From positions 1 through 64,000 of the forward strand of contig JAGLOF010000073.1 in the NCBI GenBank assembly GCA_023139105.1: a DNA stretch of 64,000 nt, given 5' to 3'. Positions 44,898 to 53,467 of the stretch are shown here, in pieces (position 1 is the stretch's first letter; each line of letters starts with the position of its first letter). Below the pieces are notes generated by a model. The model was not told the origin of the DNA. It saw only the letters and a program-made list of their open reading frames with translations, and did not search any database. Position numbers and translations under genes: made by a program. Source of the stretch: a bacterium (GTDB lineage Bacteria > Zhuqueibacterota > QNDG01 > JAGLOF01).

Positions 44898-45527
44898 ATG
44901 AAAAAATCAATCATTCTACTATTTCTTGCCGCGTTTGTGCTTGGCGGATGCAATACATCTATCAATAAGAGTGTATATGTAGAAGATGGTGAACGGCGCA
45001 GATCCGGCCTCACATCCATAAATGGCAATGTTACCATTGGCGATGAATGTGTAATACGCGGCACATGCCGCAGCGTCAACGGGACCATACGCATTGGATG
45101 GAACTCTAAAACAGGCGGTCTGCAGGCCGTAAACGGCAGTATCACTGTAGGAAAAGAGACAAATATTAACGGATCTATCCGTTCGGTAAACGGATCAGTA
45201 CGGTGTAGCCGCGATGTTACAATTAGAGGTGATATTAATTCTGTAAACGGTGACATCAAAATTACAGCAACGCGTGTAGAAGAAGATATTGTCACACGTA
45301 ATGGAGATATTGATATTCTGGATGGCTCTGAAGTAGACGGCGATATACGAATCAAACGTCGTAAGGGAAGCAAAAACTTCAAACACATTACCATTCATAT
45401 CAGTGGCAATTCCATCGTACACGGAGATATAATAAATGAAGACCGCCACACAGATGTCAGTGTGATTTTGAAAGAAGGCGGCCGAATTAACGGTATTACA
45501 AAGAATGTTGAATTAATAAAACGTTAA
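44898..45527 (+). CDS. lipoprotein with 'NG' beta-helix repeats
   Basis: A 209-residue lipoprotein (lipobox LGGC near 17-20). The body has at least six repeats of about 17-20 residues with an Asn-Gly turn: SINGNVTIG, SVNGTIRIG, AVNGSITVG, SVNGSVRC, SVNGDIKI and TRNGDIDI. This fits a right-handed beta-helix as in bactofilin-like or DUF4097-like proteins. Function unknown; perhaps an envelope-stress or polymer-forming surface protein. GGAGAATCCGGG precedes the ATG. It begins 53 bases after the MobB-like gene and might be the operon's tail, but its content fits better with the gene at 45941. Confidence 0.7.
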   Translation: MKKSIILLFLAAFVLGGCNTSINKSVYVEDGERRRSGLTSINGNVTIGDECVIRGTCRSVNGTIRIGWNSKTGGLQAVNGSITVGKETNINGSIRSVNGSVRCSRDVTIRGDINSVNGDIKITATRVEEDIVTRNGDIDILDGSEVDGDIRIKRRKGSKNFKHITIHISGNSIVHGDIINEDRHTDVSVILKEGGRINGITKNVELIKR

Positions 45528-45940
45528 GCAATCATGTTTTCAACTTAAAGACTTATTGTCTTCTATAGAGGTTCTATGCCGAATAGAACGACCGTGTCGC
45601 ACTGTAATCTATAAGAGCTACAAAAAAACTCCAAAACGTTTGCACGGAAATTACACGGAACCTCTATAGAAACAAAATATCCACTTAATACAGCCCCTAC
45701 ATGCTTCTCTGCAATACTGATTATGTGAGACCTTATAAATCTCCGCGGAAATATTCCGCAAACCACATTACATTTCTGATTTCCCCTCATATGGGCCTCT
45801 TTTTTTATTCTTCTTAAAGTGTTATTATTATTAGCATTAGAGATACATACATATCTTGGCATTATGCTTGCTTGTATATGAGTATCTATACGGTTAATAA
45901 TCAATATTTAGACATTCAAAATAAGAAAGGATAACTAATC
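45528..45940. other. 413-base intergenic region with inverted repeat
   Basis: Gene-free. ttctatagaggttc (45561-45574) and gaacctctatagaa (45658-45671) are exact 14-bp inverted copies, 111 bases end to end. A minus-strand frame through this region (113 codons) has no family resemblance and I reject it. Confidence 0.55.
45561..45671. repeat. 111-base element with perfect 14-bp terminal inverted repeats
   Basis: ttctatagaggttc ... gaacctctatagaa. It may be a small MITE-like insertion or a long regulatory stem. No target-site duplication is visible. Confidence 0.45.
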
Positions 45941-46738
45941 ATGTTTTTTAAAAAAATGGCCTATTCGCTAATAACACTTACACTTATTGTAGCCATCTCA
46001 GGCTGCCATATAGTAGATCCCTGGAATGATCATCAGGGGAATATTGAAGTCTCTGCATCTTTTGATTTTTTAATTAATGCCGCTCAAAGAAATCGACTCA
46101 ATATTGACGCTATAAACGGACCTATCACCATTATCGGCGATGCAAATACCGAATCACTGCATATCCGGGGAGAACGTATTGTAAAATCAGATTCCGAATC
46201 CGATGCCCGTTATCATCTGGATGATCTTAGCATCAGCATTATTGAGAACTCTTCATCAGTGACCATTGAAACAGAGCAACCTAATCATACGAATGGCAGG
46301 CAGTATATTGTGGAATATCAAATCCGCGTACCCATTGATTGGAAAGCCTATATTGATCTGGTAAACGGAACTATTCAAATGGATAGTTTATCTAATAAAT
46401 TCAATTTTAATCTGACAAACGGTAATGTCTACTTCAAAAACATTGAAGGCAGCGTCTACGGTGACCTTGTAAATGGTAATGCAAATGGAAGTTTGAATCT
46501 GCCGGCCAACGGTGAATGCCTTATTGGCCTGACAAACGGACAGCTGGATCTTTCAATTCCATCTTCAACATCAGCAAATCTTGACGCAAATGTGGTAAAC
46601 GGAAGCATTTCTATTGACGGTCTGGACCTGGATGGTTTCACAATTGGCAATAAACACATCTCTGGTGTTTGGGGTAACGGAAATGGCCGGATCAGACTGA
46701 ATGTTGTCAATGGAAGAATCAACATTAAAGGACGCTGA
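45941..46738 (+). CDS. DUF4097-like lipoprotein with NG repeats
   Basis: A 265-residue lipoprotein (lipobox ISGC near 20-23). From about residue 50 it follows the DUF4097 pattern with Asn-Gly turns: AINGPITII, LVNGTIQMD, LTNGNVYF, LVNGNANG, LTNGQLDL, VVNGSISI and VVNGRINI. It is a diverged relative of the 44898 product. DUF4097 proteins often accompany membrane stress regulators; here a membrane-anchored LuxR protein follows. GAAAGGATAACTA precedes the ATG. Confidence 0.75.
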   Translation: MFFKKMAYSLITLTLIVAISGCHIVDPWNDHQGNIEVSASFDFLINAAQRNRLNIDAINGPITIIGDANTESLHIRGERIVKSDSESDARYHLDDLSISIIENSSSVTIETEQPNHTNGRQYIVEYQIRVPIDWKAYIDLVNGTIQMDSLSNKFNFNLTNGNVYFKNIEGSVYGDLVNGNANGSLNLPANGECLIGLTNGQLDLSIPSSTSANLDANVVNGSISIDGLDLDGFTIGNKHISGVWGNGNGRIRLNVVNGRINIKGR

Positions 46739-46792
46739 TACACTCAATTAGCTTGAAATAGTACGCTTTTTTTAATATAATATATACATAGA

Positions 46793-46815
46793 CCGGCGGC
46801 TATACGAGCCGCCGG
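46793..46815 (+). terminator. probable terminator hairpin
   Basis: ccggcggct and agccgccgg form a perfect 9-bp GC stem around atacg, 54 bases past the DUF4097-like stop. The following T-run is weak (atttaattt), so termination is likely but not certain. It lies just before the LuxR-type gene. Confidence 0.55.
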
Positions 46816-46831
46816 ATTTAATTTACATGAA

Positions 46832-47764
46832 ATGTGTGGATTGATGAATTGGATTGATTTTTCATTTTTTGTTAATTTGCTTCTTTGGATGGCCGGGAGT
46901 AGCGGCATTATATTGGCTGCCATGGTCAGCCGTAGAAATGACAATCCTCTTATCAAATCATACCTGTATACTCTTATCTTATGGAGCGTAAATCAGGGAC
47001 TGGCTTCTCTTTTTGTATATATTAATGAATTGGCACACTTTCAAAACGCTATACTAAATGCACTTCTAAATGACGCCGACTATCTGACTCTAGGCCTATT
47101 TTTATATGCATTTGTAAATCTTGTCCGTCAGTTTTTTTACAGAAGTATGAGTGTTAAGGGAAAATGGCTGTACACAATTTTATCTGTTATTATTATTATT
47201 CCATGGCTTTATCCATGTCAGATCTGGCCTGTACTACAGCCATATATCAGTCTTGAAATGGTAAAAGTTGCTGCGTTCTACGGTGGATTATATGCTATTG
47301 CATTCTATTACAGAAGTAAGAGGAAGAATATTGAGAATAATGATATCAGAAAACTTCTCAACAGAGCTTTCTGGCTGCTTATGATTTTCTTTCCTTTGAT
47401 GCTTGCCGAAGGTGGAATGTTTTATTATCGTATATATCCATTCATTATCAGTCCTGCAACATTATTCTTTTTCTTGATAAATATTTTGTGGCTTTCACAT
47501 ATCGTTCGCTATTTACATTTACCCAAATTAAAACTCCTGGACTCTTCTGACCAACTCACAATCTTCTCTGAGTTCTACAACATCACACGACGTGAACGTG
47601 AGGTTATAGAACTAATTTTAAAAGGACAGTCATATAAGCTTATTGCAGAGTCACTTTACATCTCCCGTGAGACTGTAAAGACGCATATAAATAATATATT
47701 TAGAAAAGCAGATGTAAAATCAAAGATGGAACTCTCTCACCTTATTCAGAAGTGTGAGCAATAA
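46832..47764 (+). CDS. LuxR-type transcriptional regulator with N-terminal membrane domain
   Basis: A 310-residue regulator. Residues about 10-225 hold seven or so predicted membrane segments (FFVNLLLWMAGSSGIILAA, LSVIIIIPWLYPC, AFWLLMIFFPLMLAEGG). A GerE/LuxR helix-turn-helix is at about 245-305 (ITRREREVIELILKGQSYKLIAE; SRETVKTHINNIFRK). It should sense a membrane or envelope signal and bind DNA from the membrane. Membrane-HTH fusions of this type recur in FCB genomes. The ATG at 46844 is a possible alternative start; neither has a strong ribosome site. Confidence 0.85.
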   Translation: MCGLMNWIDFSFFVNLLLWMAGSSGIILAAMVSRRNDNPLIKSYLYTLILWSVNQGLASLFVYINELAHFQNAILNALLNDADYLTLGLFLYAFVNLVRQFFYRSMSVKGKWLYTILSVIIIIPWLYPCQIWPVLQPYISLEMVKVAAFYGGLYAIAFYYRSKRKNIENNDIRKLLNRAFWLLMIFFPLMLAEGGMFYYRIYPFIISPATLFFFLINILWLSHIVRYLHLPKLKLLDSSDQLTIFSEFYNITRREREVIELILKGQSYKLIAESLYISRETVKTHINNIFRKADVKSKMELSHLIQKCEQ

Positions 47765-48178
47765 ATTGTTTTAATTACATATTGTTTTAAGTGGGTAATG
47801 GCAGTCCTTTTCTTCCACAACTGACATGTAATCAAAGTATTTTCCGTGGTAACATATCAGGCAGCTCTTTCACCCTATCTCCCACCCCATCATGAACTGC
47901 CCACACAAATCCTGCACCATCATAATTTCATGTTATTTGGCCTTTCTGCCCCTCTCCGTGTATTTTCCGTGGAGATATGCTCGAGTTGCTCTTTTCATAA
48001 CTATAAAAGAGTGCAGTACAACTACCCAGTGAAATCCACATAGAGCCACTAATTGTTATCCCCCCGTATCGCTACATTTGATATTTTCATAAAAACCCCC
48101 CGTTCAGGCGATTGTCCCGGCTGTGTATTTCAACTATCTTGGCGTGCAAATTTAATTAATCAAACCGGAGGATGTTTT
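47765..48178. other. 414-base intergenic region
   Basis: Holds phrase-like fragments ('tattttccgtggagatatg', 'tattttccgtggtaacat') like those at 1-444 and the promoter region of the TonB receptor. A reading frame runs open into the receptor from 48053 but its first 42 residues do not look like protein. No separate gene seen. Confidence 0.55.
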
Positions 48179-50473
48179 TTGAAGTATCGTATTTTAGTTT
48201 TATTATTTATTTTGGGTTCTACAGTCTTTTCTGCTACACTACAGCATGACGGCAGTATATACGGCATTGTTGTAGATAGTGAAGTCCGCACACCATTAAT
48301 AGGAACCAATGTGATGATCAAGGGGTCGGTGCTGGGTGCTGCCTCAGATATGCAGGGACGTTTCTCCATCAAGAACATTCCACCGGGTAATTATACCTTG
48401 GTGTTCATGTATATGGGATATGAACGCCGAATCATTACCGATGTAATTGTCCGGCCAGGACGGAATACACAGGTTGATGCTGCAATGACAGTTACTATGG
48501 TAAGCGGCGAATCTGTAACTGTCACTGGCGCATATTTTCAAAAGATTGAAGAAGCACCTACATCATCTGTAAGTTTCTCCAATGAGGAAATCCGCAGAGC
48601 TCCAGGATCTGCTGGTGACGTTAGCAGAATTATCATGGGTCTGCCCAGTATTGCAAAAGTCAATGATCAGCAGAATAGCTTGATTGTCCGCGGCGGCAGC
48701 CCATTAGAAAATGGATTTTATATTGATGGAATTGAGATTCCCAATATCAATCATTTTCCCATGCAGGGCGCATCCGGCGGTCCTATCGGAATGGTCAATG
48801 TAGATTTTATTCAGGACGTATCCTTTATGGCGGGTGGTTTCTCTGCAGAATACGGCAATCGCCTCTCATCTATTATGAATATGAAATTTCGTGAGGGATC
48901 CAAAGAATCAGTTGAAGCTCAATTGGATCTAAACTGGGCAGGATTTGGTGGAGTGGCTGAAGGTCCACTTCCCGGGGGAAAAGGTGCGTGGATGTTTTCT
49001 GTGCGGCGCAGCTATCTTGATTTAATAGTTGATGCCATTGATATAGGTACATCCGTTGCGCCGCGTTACGGTGATTTCCAGGGCAAGGTTTTCTGGGATG
49101 TCTCACCGGCACATCGTATATATGCTTTATGGTTATGGGGTGATGATCATTCAACCAGTGATCAGGAGACCGGGGCTGATAATGATATGCTCTATTATGG
49201 TGATCAGGACCTATTGCAGGGTGCCACCGGTCTTGGCTGGCGTGCACTATGGAGAGATAAAGGATACTCCACTACGACACTGAGTTATTTAATCAACAGT
49301 TTTGATGAAACTTTCTATGATACAGGTTCTAAAGCTTTGTTGTTGGATAATCACTCAGAAGAATCAAAAATCTCTTTGAGACATATAAGCCATTTTAGAC
49401 TTGATAAGGCAGTTTCAATGGACTTTGGGCTGGATGCCCAGCGTTTAGTCAATGAATATAAGAATCTATATGCCGGTACTCATGATGCAACGGGAGGCGT
49501 GATTGAGCCCCTGGTTCTAAATAAAAATCTGAAGGGAAATCGCTTGGGAGCTCATGTTTCATTGAGTTTACGCCCCACTAATCGTCTGTCAATCACCCTG
49601 GGCGGGCGCGGTGACTGGTCTGAATTAAGTGGTCAGACGGTGTTTTCTCCGCGAGCGGCTTTTTCTTTTAAGTTTTCAGACCGCTTCACTTTGAATGGAG
49701 CAGGTGGACAGTACTATCAAGAACTGCCAGCCTTGATTCTGGCCCAAAGACCGGATAATGCTCAATTGGATTGGCCCAAAGCTGTTCATGGTGTAATTGG
49801 TATAGAGCATATGCTTTCAGAGAGTACTAGATTGTCTGTTGAAGGTTATGTTAAATCCTATGATCAATTTCCTATGGATGCTATGCAGCCCGGACTTTTT
49901 CTCATAGATGAAATAGTATATCAATACGGTTTTTTTACGGGTCATGGAGCTCTTTCATCTAAGGGAAAGGCACGTTCATACGGTGTTGAGATCGTCTTTC
50001 AGAAGAAGCTTGCAGATAAAATTTATGGTATGATCAGTGGTGCCTGGTTCCGGAGTCAATATAAGGATCTGGAAGGTGTATGGAAAGACAGAGTCTTTGA
50101 CAATCAATTTGTGTTTAATGTTGAAGGTGGTTATAAACCCAATTCCAGGTGGGAGTTTAGTATTCGCTGGATGGGTGCAGGCGGCGCGCCCTATACACCT
50201 ATGAACCTTACAGCATCTGCCGAACAAAACAGAGCGGTGTTGGATGGCTCTTTAATTAATGAATCCCGTTATCCGACATATCATTCCATGAATATTAGAG
50301 TTGACCGTCGCTTTCAGATTGGCGGGTCCACCCTGGTTGCATACTTATCGGTGTGGAATGTCTATGCTCGCAAGAACATAGCTCAGTACTTCTGGAACAC
50401 AAAAGAACAACGTCAGGATGCCATTACCCAATGGACAAGGTTACCAATATTTGGTCTGGAGTATGAGTTTTAA
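48179..50473 (+). CDS. TonB-dependent receptor with CarboxypepD_reg domain
   Basis: A 764-residue receptor. I take the TTG at 48179: CGGAGGA lies 6 bases upstream and a signal peptide follows (KYRILVLLFILGSTVFSA). The regulatory-like domain (about 22-105: GSIYGIVVDSEVRTPLIG, MQGRFSIKNIPPGNY) leads to the plug (about 115-215: IVRGGSPLENGFYIDG, GGFSAEYGNRLSS) and barrel, ending RLPIFGLEYEF. Monogenic, ended by a shared terminator. Substrate is unknown. Confidence 0.92.
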   Translation: MKYRILVLLFILGSTVFSATLQHDGSIYGIVVDSEVRTPLIGTNVMIKGSVLGAASDMQGRFSIKNIPPGNYTLVFMYMGYERRIITDVIVRPGRNTQVDAAMTVTMVSGESVTVTGAYFQKIEEAPTSSVSFSNEEIRRAPGSAGDVSRIIMGLPSIAKVNDQQNSLIVRGGSPLENGFYIDGIEIPNINHFPMQGASGGPIGMVNVDFIQDVSFMAGGFSAEYGNRLSSIMNMKFREGSKESVEAQLDLNWAGFGGVAEGPLPGGKGAWMFSVRRSYLDLIVDAIDIGTSVAPRYGDFQGKVFWDVSPAHRIYALWLWGDDHSTSDQETGADNDMLYYGDQDLLQGATGLGWRALWRDKGYSTTTLSYLINSFDETFYDTGSKALLLDNHSEESKISLRHISHFRLDKAVSMDFGLDAQRLVNEYKNLYAGTHDATGGVIEPLVLNKNLKGNRLGAHVSLSLRPTNRLSITLGGRGDWSELSGQTVFSPRAAFSFKFSDRFTLNGAGGQYYQELPALILAQRPDNAQLDWPKAVHGVIGIEHMLSESTRLSVEGYVKSYDQFPMDAMQPGLFLIDEIVYQYGFFTGHGALSSKGKARSYGVEIVFQKKLADKIYGMISGAWFRSQYKDLEGVWKDRVFDNQFVFNVEGGYKPNSRWEFSIRWMGAGGAPYTPMNLTASAEQNRAVLDGSLINESRYPTYHSMNIRVDRRFQIGGSTLVAYLSVWNVYARKNIAQYFWNTKEQRQDAITQWTRLPIFGLEYEF

Positions 50474-50497
50474 TAATTGAAACAGATTTTTTTATAT

Positions 50498-50529
50498 AAA
50501 ACCCGTTAACAGATTAGTTAACGGGTTTT
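50498..50529. terminator. bidirectional terminator between convergent genes
   Basis: aaaacccgttaac pairs with gttaacgggtttt (13 bp). It serves the TonB receptor (plus) and the permease (minus), and the stem includes the permease stop codon at 50518-50520. Confidence 0.85.
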
Positions 50530-51873
50530 ATTCTTTTGAGTCCAAAGAAAAACCGGAATGCCGGAAGCCAGGAGGATGAGCCCCCACATCAGGATTTTGG
50601 TTCCCAGTCCTGCAATAGCCCAGAGTGTGTATGCCAGAGAAAAAATCGAAATAAACAATAGAGACATCATTCTGCGACCAGTGGGCAACTCATTGTGTTT
50701 AAGTCTTACCGCTAATTCAGCAATGCTACAGAATAGATAGGGAACCAAGGTTGCTAGTGTTGCCAGCATGATAATGAAGGTAAATTTTTCTACAAGTCCT
50801 TTTGTAAAATTCATGATCAGAAGAAGTGTCATGAGCAAACTTGAAAAGATAATACCAAAAATTGGTGTTCCTTTTTTAGAGAGTCGACTGAAGGATTGAG
50901 GAAAGAGGCCGTCGGCTGCGGCGGCAAGAGGCAGCTGTCCCTGCATCATAATCCATCCATTGAGGGCACCAAAGCAGGAGATGACGGCTCCGGCTGCAAC
51001 AGCATATGCTGCCCAGTCCCCCCAAAAAATACGGGCTGCATCGGCAAAAGGGGCTGAAGAATTGGCCAATTCTTCAAAGGGAATGACGCCCATTACCGCG
51101 ACCGTGCCCAGTATATAGATAATGGAAACAGTGAAGGTTCCAATCAATGTAGCCCGGGGTATAGTCGTTTTGGGGCTTTTCACATTGTTTGCTGGTATAG
51201 AGGCGGATTCAAGCCCTAAAAAAGCCCATAACGTAATGGCCGCAGCCCCTGTAATGGCAGAGAAAGAGGAGGTGCCACTGAGGTTAAAGGGGGTGAAATG
51301 CTCAAGCCGTATGTGAAAAATACCCAGAAATCCAATGGCCAGAAGCGGGATGATTTTCATCACTGTTGTAATTACTTGGACAAATCCGGCCTGTCTTATA
51401 CCTCTGATGTTGATCCATGAAAGCAACCATACTACAGCAAGGGCAATGAAACAGGCCAATATGGGATTGGTTCGCAGTATGGGAAAGAAAATGCCCAAGT
51501 AGGCGATCATGGCCGTGGAGATGGCCGCATTGCCACACCAGGTGGAGATCCAGTAACCCCATGCAACCAGGAATCCGGGGAATTTGCCGAACCCGGCATG
51601 GGTGTAGACATAGGGCCCGCCAGAGCCGGAGATTAATCGACTGAGCCTGGAGAAGACGATAGCCAGGATGGCGGCGCCAGCGGCCGTGTACAGCCAAGCA
51701 ATAATGCTAATACCGCCGTAGTGTGCAAGGGATGCCGGAAGCAGGAAGATGCCGGAACCTATCATATTTCCGATGACCAGGGCCGTACACATTAAGAGAC
51801 TCAGTTGACTTCGTTGGGATTGTCCATTCACTGTCTTCAAGGGCATCCTTTGGGTTATAGGTTTTATGGGCAT
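50518..51873 (-). CDS. APC-family amino acid/amine permease
   Basis: A 451-residue inner-membrane transporter with about 12 segments. The first helix carries the APC signature GNMIGSGIFLLPASLA; SGGPYVYTHAGFGKFPGFL and GLESASIPANNVKSPKTTIP are also family blocks. It is closest in pattern to AdiC/PotE-type antiporters. It lies 24 bases past the methyltransferase cluster on the same strand, so import or exchange of a methylated amine such as a betaine is a reasonable inference. The start codon is uncertain (51873 or 51846). Confidence 0.87.
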   Translation of the reverse strand: MPIKPITQRMPLKTVNGQSQRSQLSLLMCTALVIGNMIGSGIFLLPASLAHYGGISIIAWLYTAAGAAILAIVFSRLSRLISGSGGPYVYTHAGFGKFPGFLVAWGYWISTWCGNAAISTAMIAYLGIFFPILRTNPILACFIALAVVWLLSWINIRGIRQAGFVQVITTVMKIIPLLAIGFLGIFHIRLEHFTPFNLSGTSSFSAITGAAAITLWAFLGLESASIPANNVKSPKTTIPRATLIGTFTVSIIYILGTVAVMGVIPFEELANSSAPFADAARIFWGDWAAYAVAAGAVISCFGALNGWIMMQGQLPLAAAADGLFPQSFSRLSKKGTPIFGIIFSSLLMTLLLIMNFTKGLVEKFTFIIMLATLATLVPYLFCSIAELAVRLKHNELPTGRRMMSLLFISIFSLAYTLWAIAGLGTKILMWGLILLASGIPVFLWTQKNKTR

Positions 51874-51897
51874 TAAACAAGTGAGACGTCGATAGTT

Positions 51898-52791
51898 CTA
51901 TTTATGAAGATAGCGGTTCACGGTTGATTTAATCGTTTTAATGTATTCCGGATCTGTCCCGCAACATCCGCCAATGATGGAGACGCCGGTATCAATGAGT
52001 TCCGGAACTTTCTCTGCAAAGAATGCCGGGCTTTCCGGGTAAAAGACAATGCCGTCCCGCAATTCGGGTTTGCCGGCATTAGCTTGAATGAGCAATGGCA
52101 TATCGGTAAGTTTTTTAAAATCCCTGGCAATCTCAATCATATTCTCAAGGCCGTTGCCGCAGTTGGAGCCCAATATGTCGGCGCCGGCTTCAACCAATTT
52201 TTCGACTGCCTCTTTGATGCTGACACCCATGATTGTGAAGTACCCGCGTGGTGTTTTGTCAAATGTCATAGTAGCGATAATTGGCAGATCCGGGGCCACG
52301 GCTTTGGCGGCTTCAATGGCCAGTGTAGCCTCGTTAATATCGGTCATGGTCTCAATGCAGATCAGGTCTGCTCCACCTTCTGCCATGGTGCCAATCTGCC
52401 GTTTGAAACCAGTTCTGATGTCCTGGGGTTCTGCCGTTCCATAGGGTTTGAGCATCTGTCCGGTTGGACCACATGATCCAGCGATATAGGCTCTGCCACC
52501 AACCACATTACGGACGCATTCAACGGCTGACCTGTTCAGTATTTCGCATTGCTCATCCACGCCATAGGCGTGCAGTTTGGCAGGCGAACCGCCAAAGGTG
52601 TTGGTTTCAACAATTTGGGCTCCGGCTTCAAAATAGAGTCGGGCAATATCTTCAAGAATTTTTGGATTGGATTGATTAAGCAATTCGGGGCATTGCCCCT
52701 GTTTCAGGCCGCGCTGAATGAGCAGACTGCCCATGGCGCCATCTCCTACCAAAATTTCACCTGCTGTCAATCTATCAAGAATTTCTGACAT
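51898..52791 (-). CDS. homocysteine S-methyltransferase domain protein
   Basis: A 297-residue, MetH-N-terminal-like (Hcy/BhmT) methyltransferase: GDGAMGSLLIQRGL near 16-30, VETNTFGGSPAKL, ATMTFDKTPRG. The zinc ligands are the Cys in LGSNCGNG (about 210) and the two in GGCCGT (about 274-275). It should move a methyl group from the corrinoid protein encoded upstream to homocysteine or another thiol. It is the third enzyme of a corrinoid chain with 52823-53455 and 53468-54928. AAAGGAGTAATGC precedes the ATG. Confidence 0.88.
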   Translation of the reverse strand: MSEILDRLTAGEILVGDGAMGSLLIQRGLKQGQCPELLNQSNPKILEDIARLYFEAGAQIVETNTFGGSPAKLHAYGVDEQCEILNRSAVECVRNVVGGRAYIAGSCGPTGQMLKPYGTAEPQDIRTGFKRQIGTMAEGGADLICIETMTDINEATLAIEAAKAVAPDLPIIATMTFDKTPRGYFTIMGVSIKEAVEKLVEAGADILGSNCGNGLENMIEIARDFKKLTDMPLLIQANAGKPELRDGIVFYPESPAFFAEKVPELIDTGVSIIGGCCGTDPEYIKTIKSTVNRYLHK

Positions 52792-52822
52792 GCATTACTC
52801 CTTTCACACAAACGGTTCTCTG

Positions 52823-53455
52823 CTAGACCATCATGGCTTTGATAGTCTCAACGGCAGAGGCCGCATCTTTGGCGTAAGAATTTGCGCCCATGGTATTGGC
52901 CGATTCCTGTGAGAGGGGGGCACCGCCCACAATGATCTTGATTTGATCGGATAAGCCCCGTTCTTTTAACAGGTCGATAATTTCTTTCATAGCCGGCATG
53001 GTGGTAGTCAACAGGGCGGATAGTCCGATGATTGAGGCTTTCTCCTTTACGGCTGCATCTATGAATCGGCCGGCCTCAACATCGACCCCCAGGTCAAATA
53101 TTTCAAAACCGGCTCCTTTAAGCATGATGGCAACCAGATTTTTGCCGATGTCATGCAGATCTCCCTTTACCGTGCCCAATATGATTTTACCCCTGCTTTC
53201 GACACCAGCCTGTAACAGAAGCGGCTTTAAAACATCCATACCGGCGTGCATCGCTCTGGCAGCCATAAGGACATCTGGCAGAAAAATTTCCATATCCCTG
53301 AACCGTTGCCCAATAATATCCATGCCGGCAATGAGACCGTTATTCAAGATCTCAGCAGCTTGGAGTTGTTGCTCAATGGCTTTTTGCGTAGCTGAGGCGG
53401 CCAATCTGTCATCACCTTGCTGAATGGCTTCTGATAGCTTTTGAAGTATATTCAT
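52823..53455 (-). CDS. corrinoid (methyl-carrier) protein, MtbC/MttC-like
   Basis: A 210-residue cobalamin-binding protein: an N-terminal helical cap (about 1-85) and a Rossmann-like B12 domain with the lower-ligand motif KGDLHDIGKNL (His about 103), plus GLSALLTTTMPAMK and IIVGGAPLS. It carries the methyl group between the MttB-like enzyme (13 bases upstream) and the homocysteine methyltransferase. Length is standard for the family. Confidence 0.93.
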   Translation of the reverse strand: MNILQKLSEAIQQGDDRLAASATQKAIEQQLQAAEILNNGLIAGMDIIGQRFRDMEIFLPDVLMAARAMHAGMDVLKPLLLQAGVESRGKIILGTVKGDLHDIGKNLVAIMLKGAGFEIFDLGVDVEAGRFIDAAVKEKASIIGLSALLTTTMPAMKEIIDLLKERGLSDQIKIIVGGAPLSQESANTMGANSYAKDAASAVETIKAMMV

Positions 53456-53467
53456 GATATGATAATC

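Noticed and set aside
44873-45394. 173-codon minus-strand frame over the NG-repeat lipoprotein
   Set aside because: Arises from the repeated codons of the real gene; Pro/Ser/Thr-biased and without a start site.
45563-45904. 113-codon minus-strand frame in the gap between the two NG-repeat lipoproteins
   Set aside because: No recognisable domain, no good ribosome site, and it runs through an inverted repeat.
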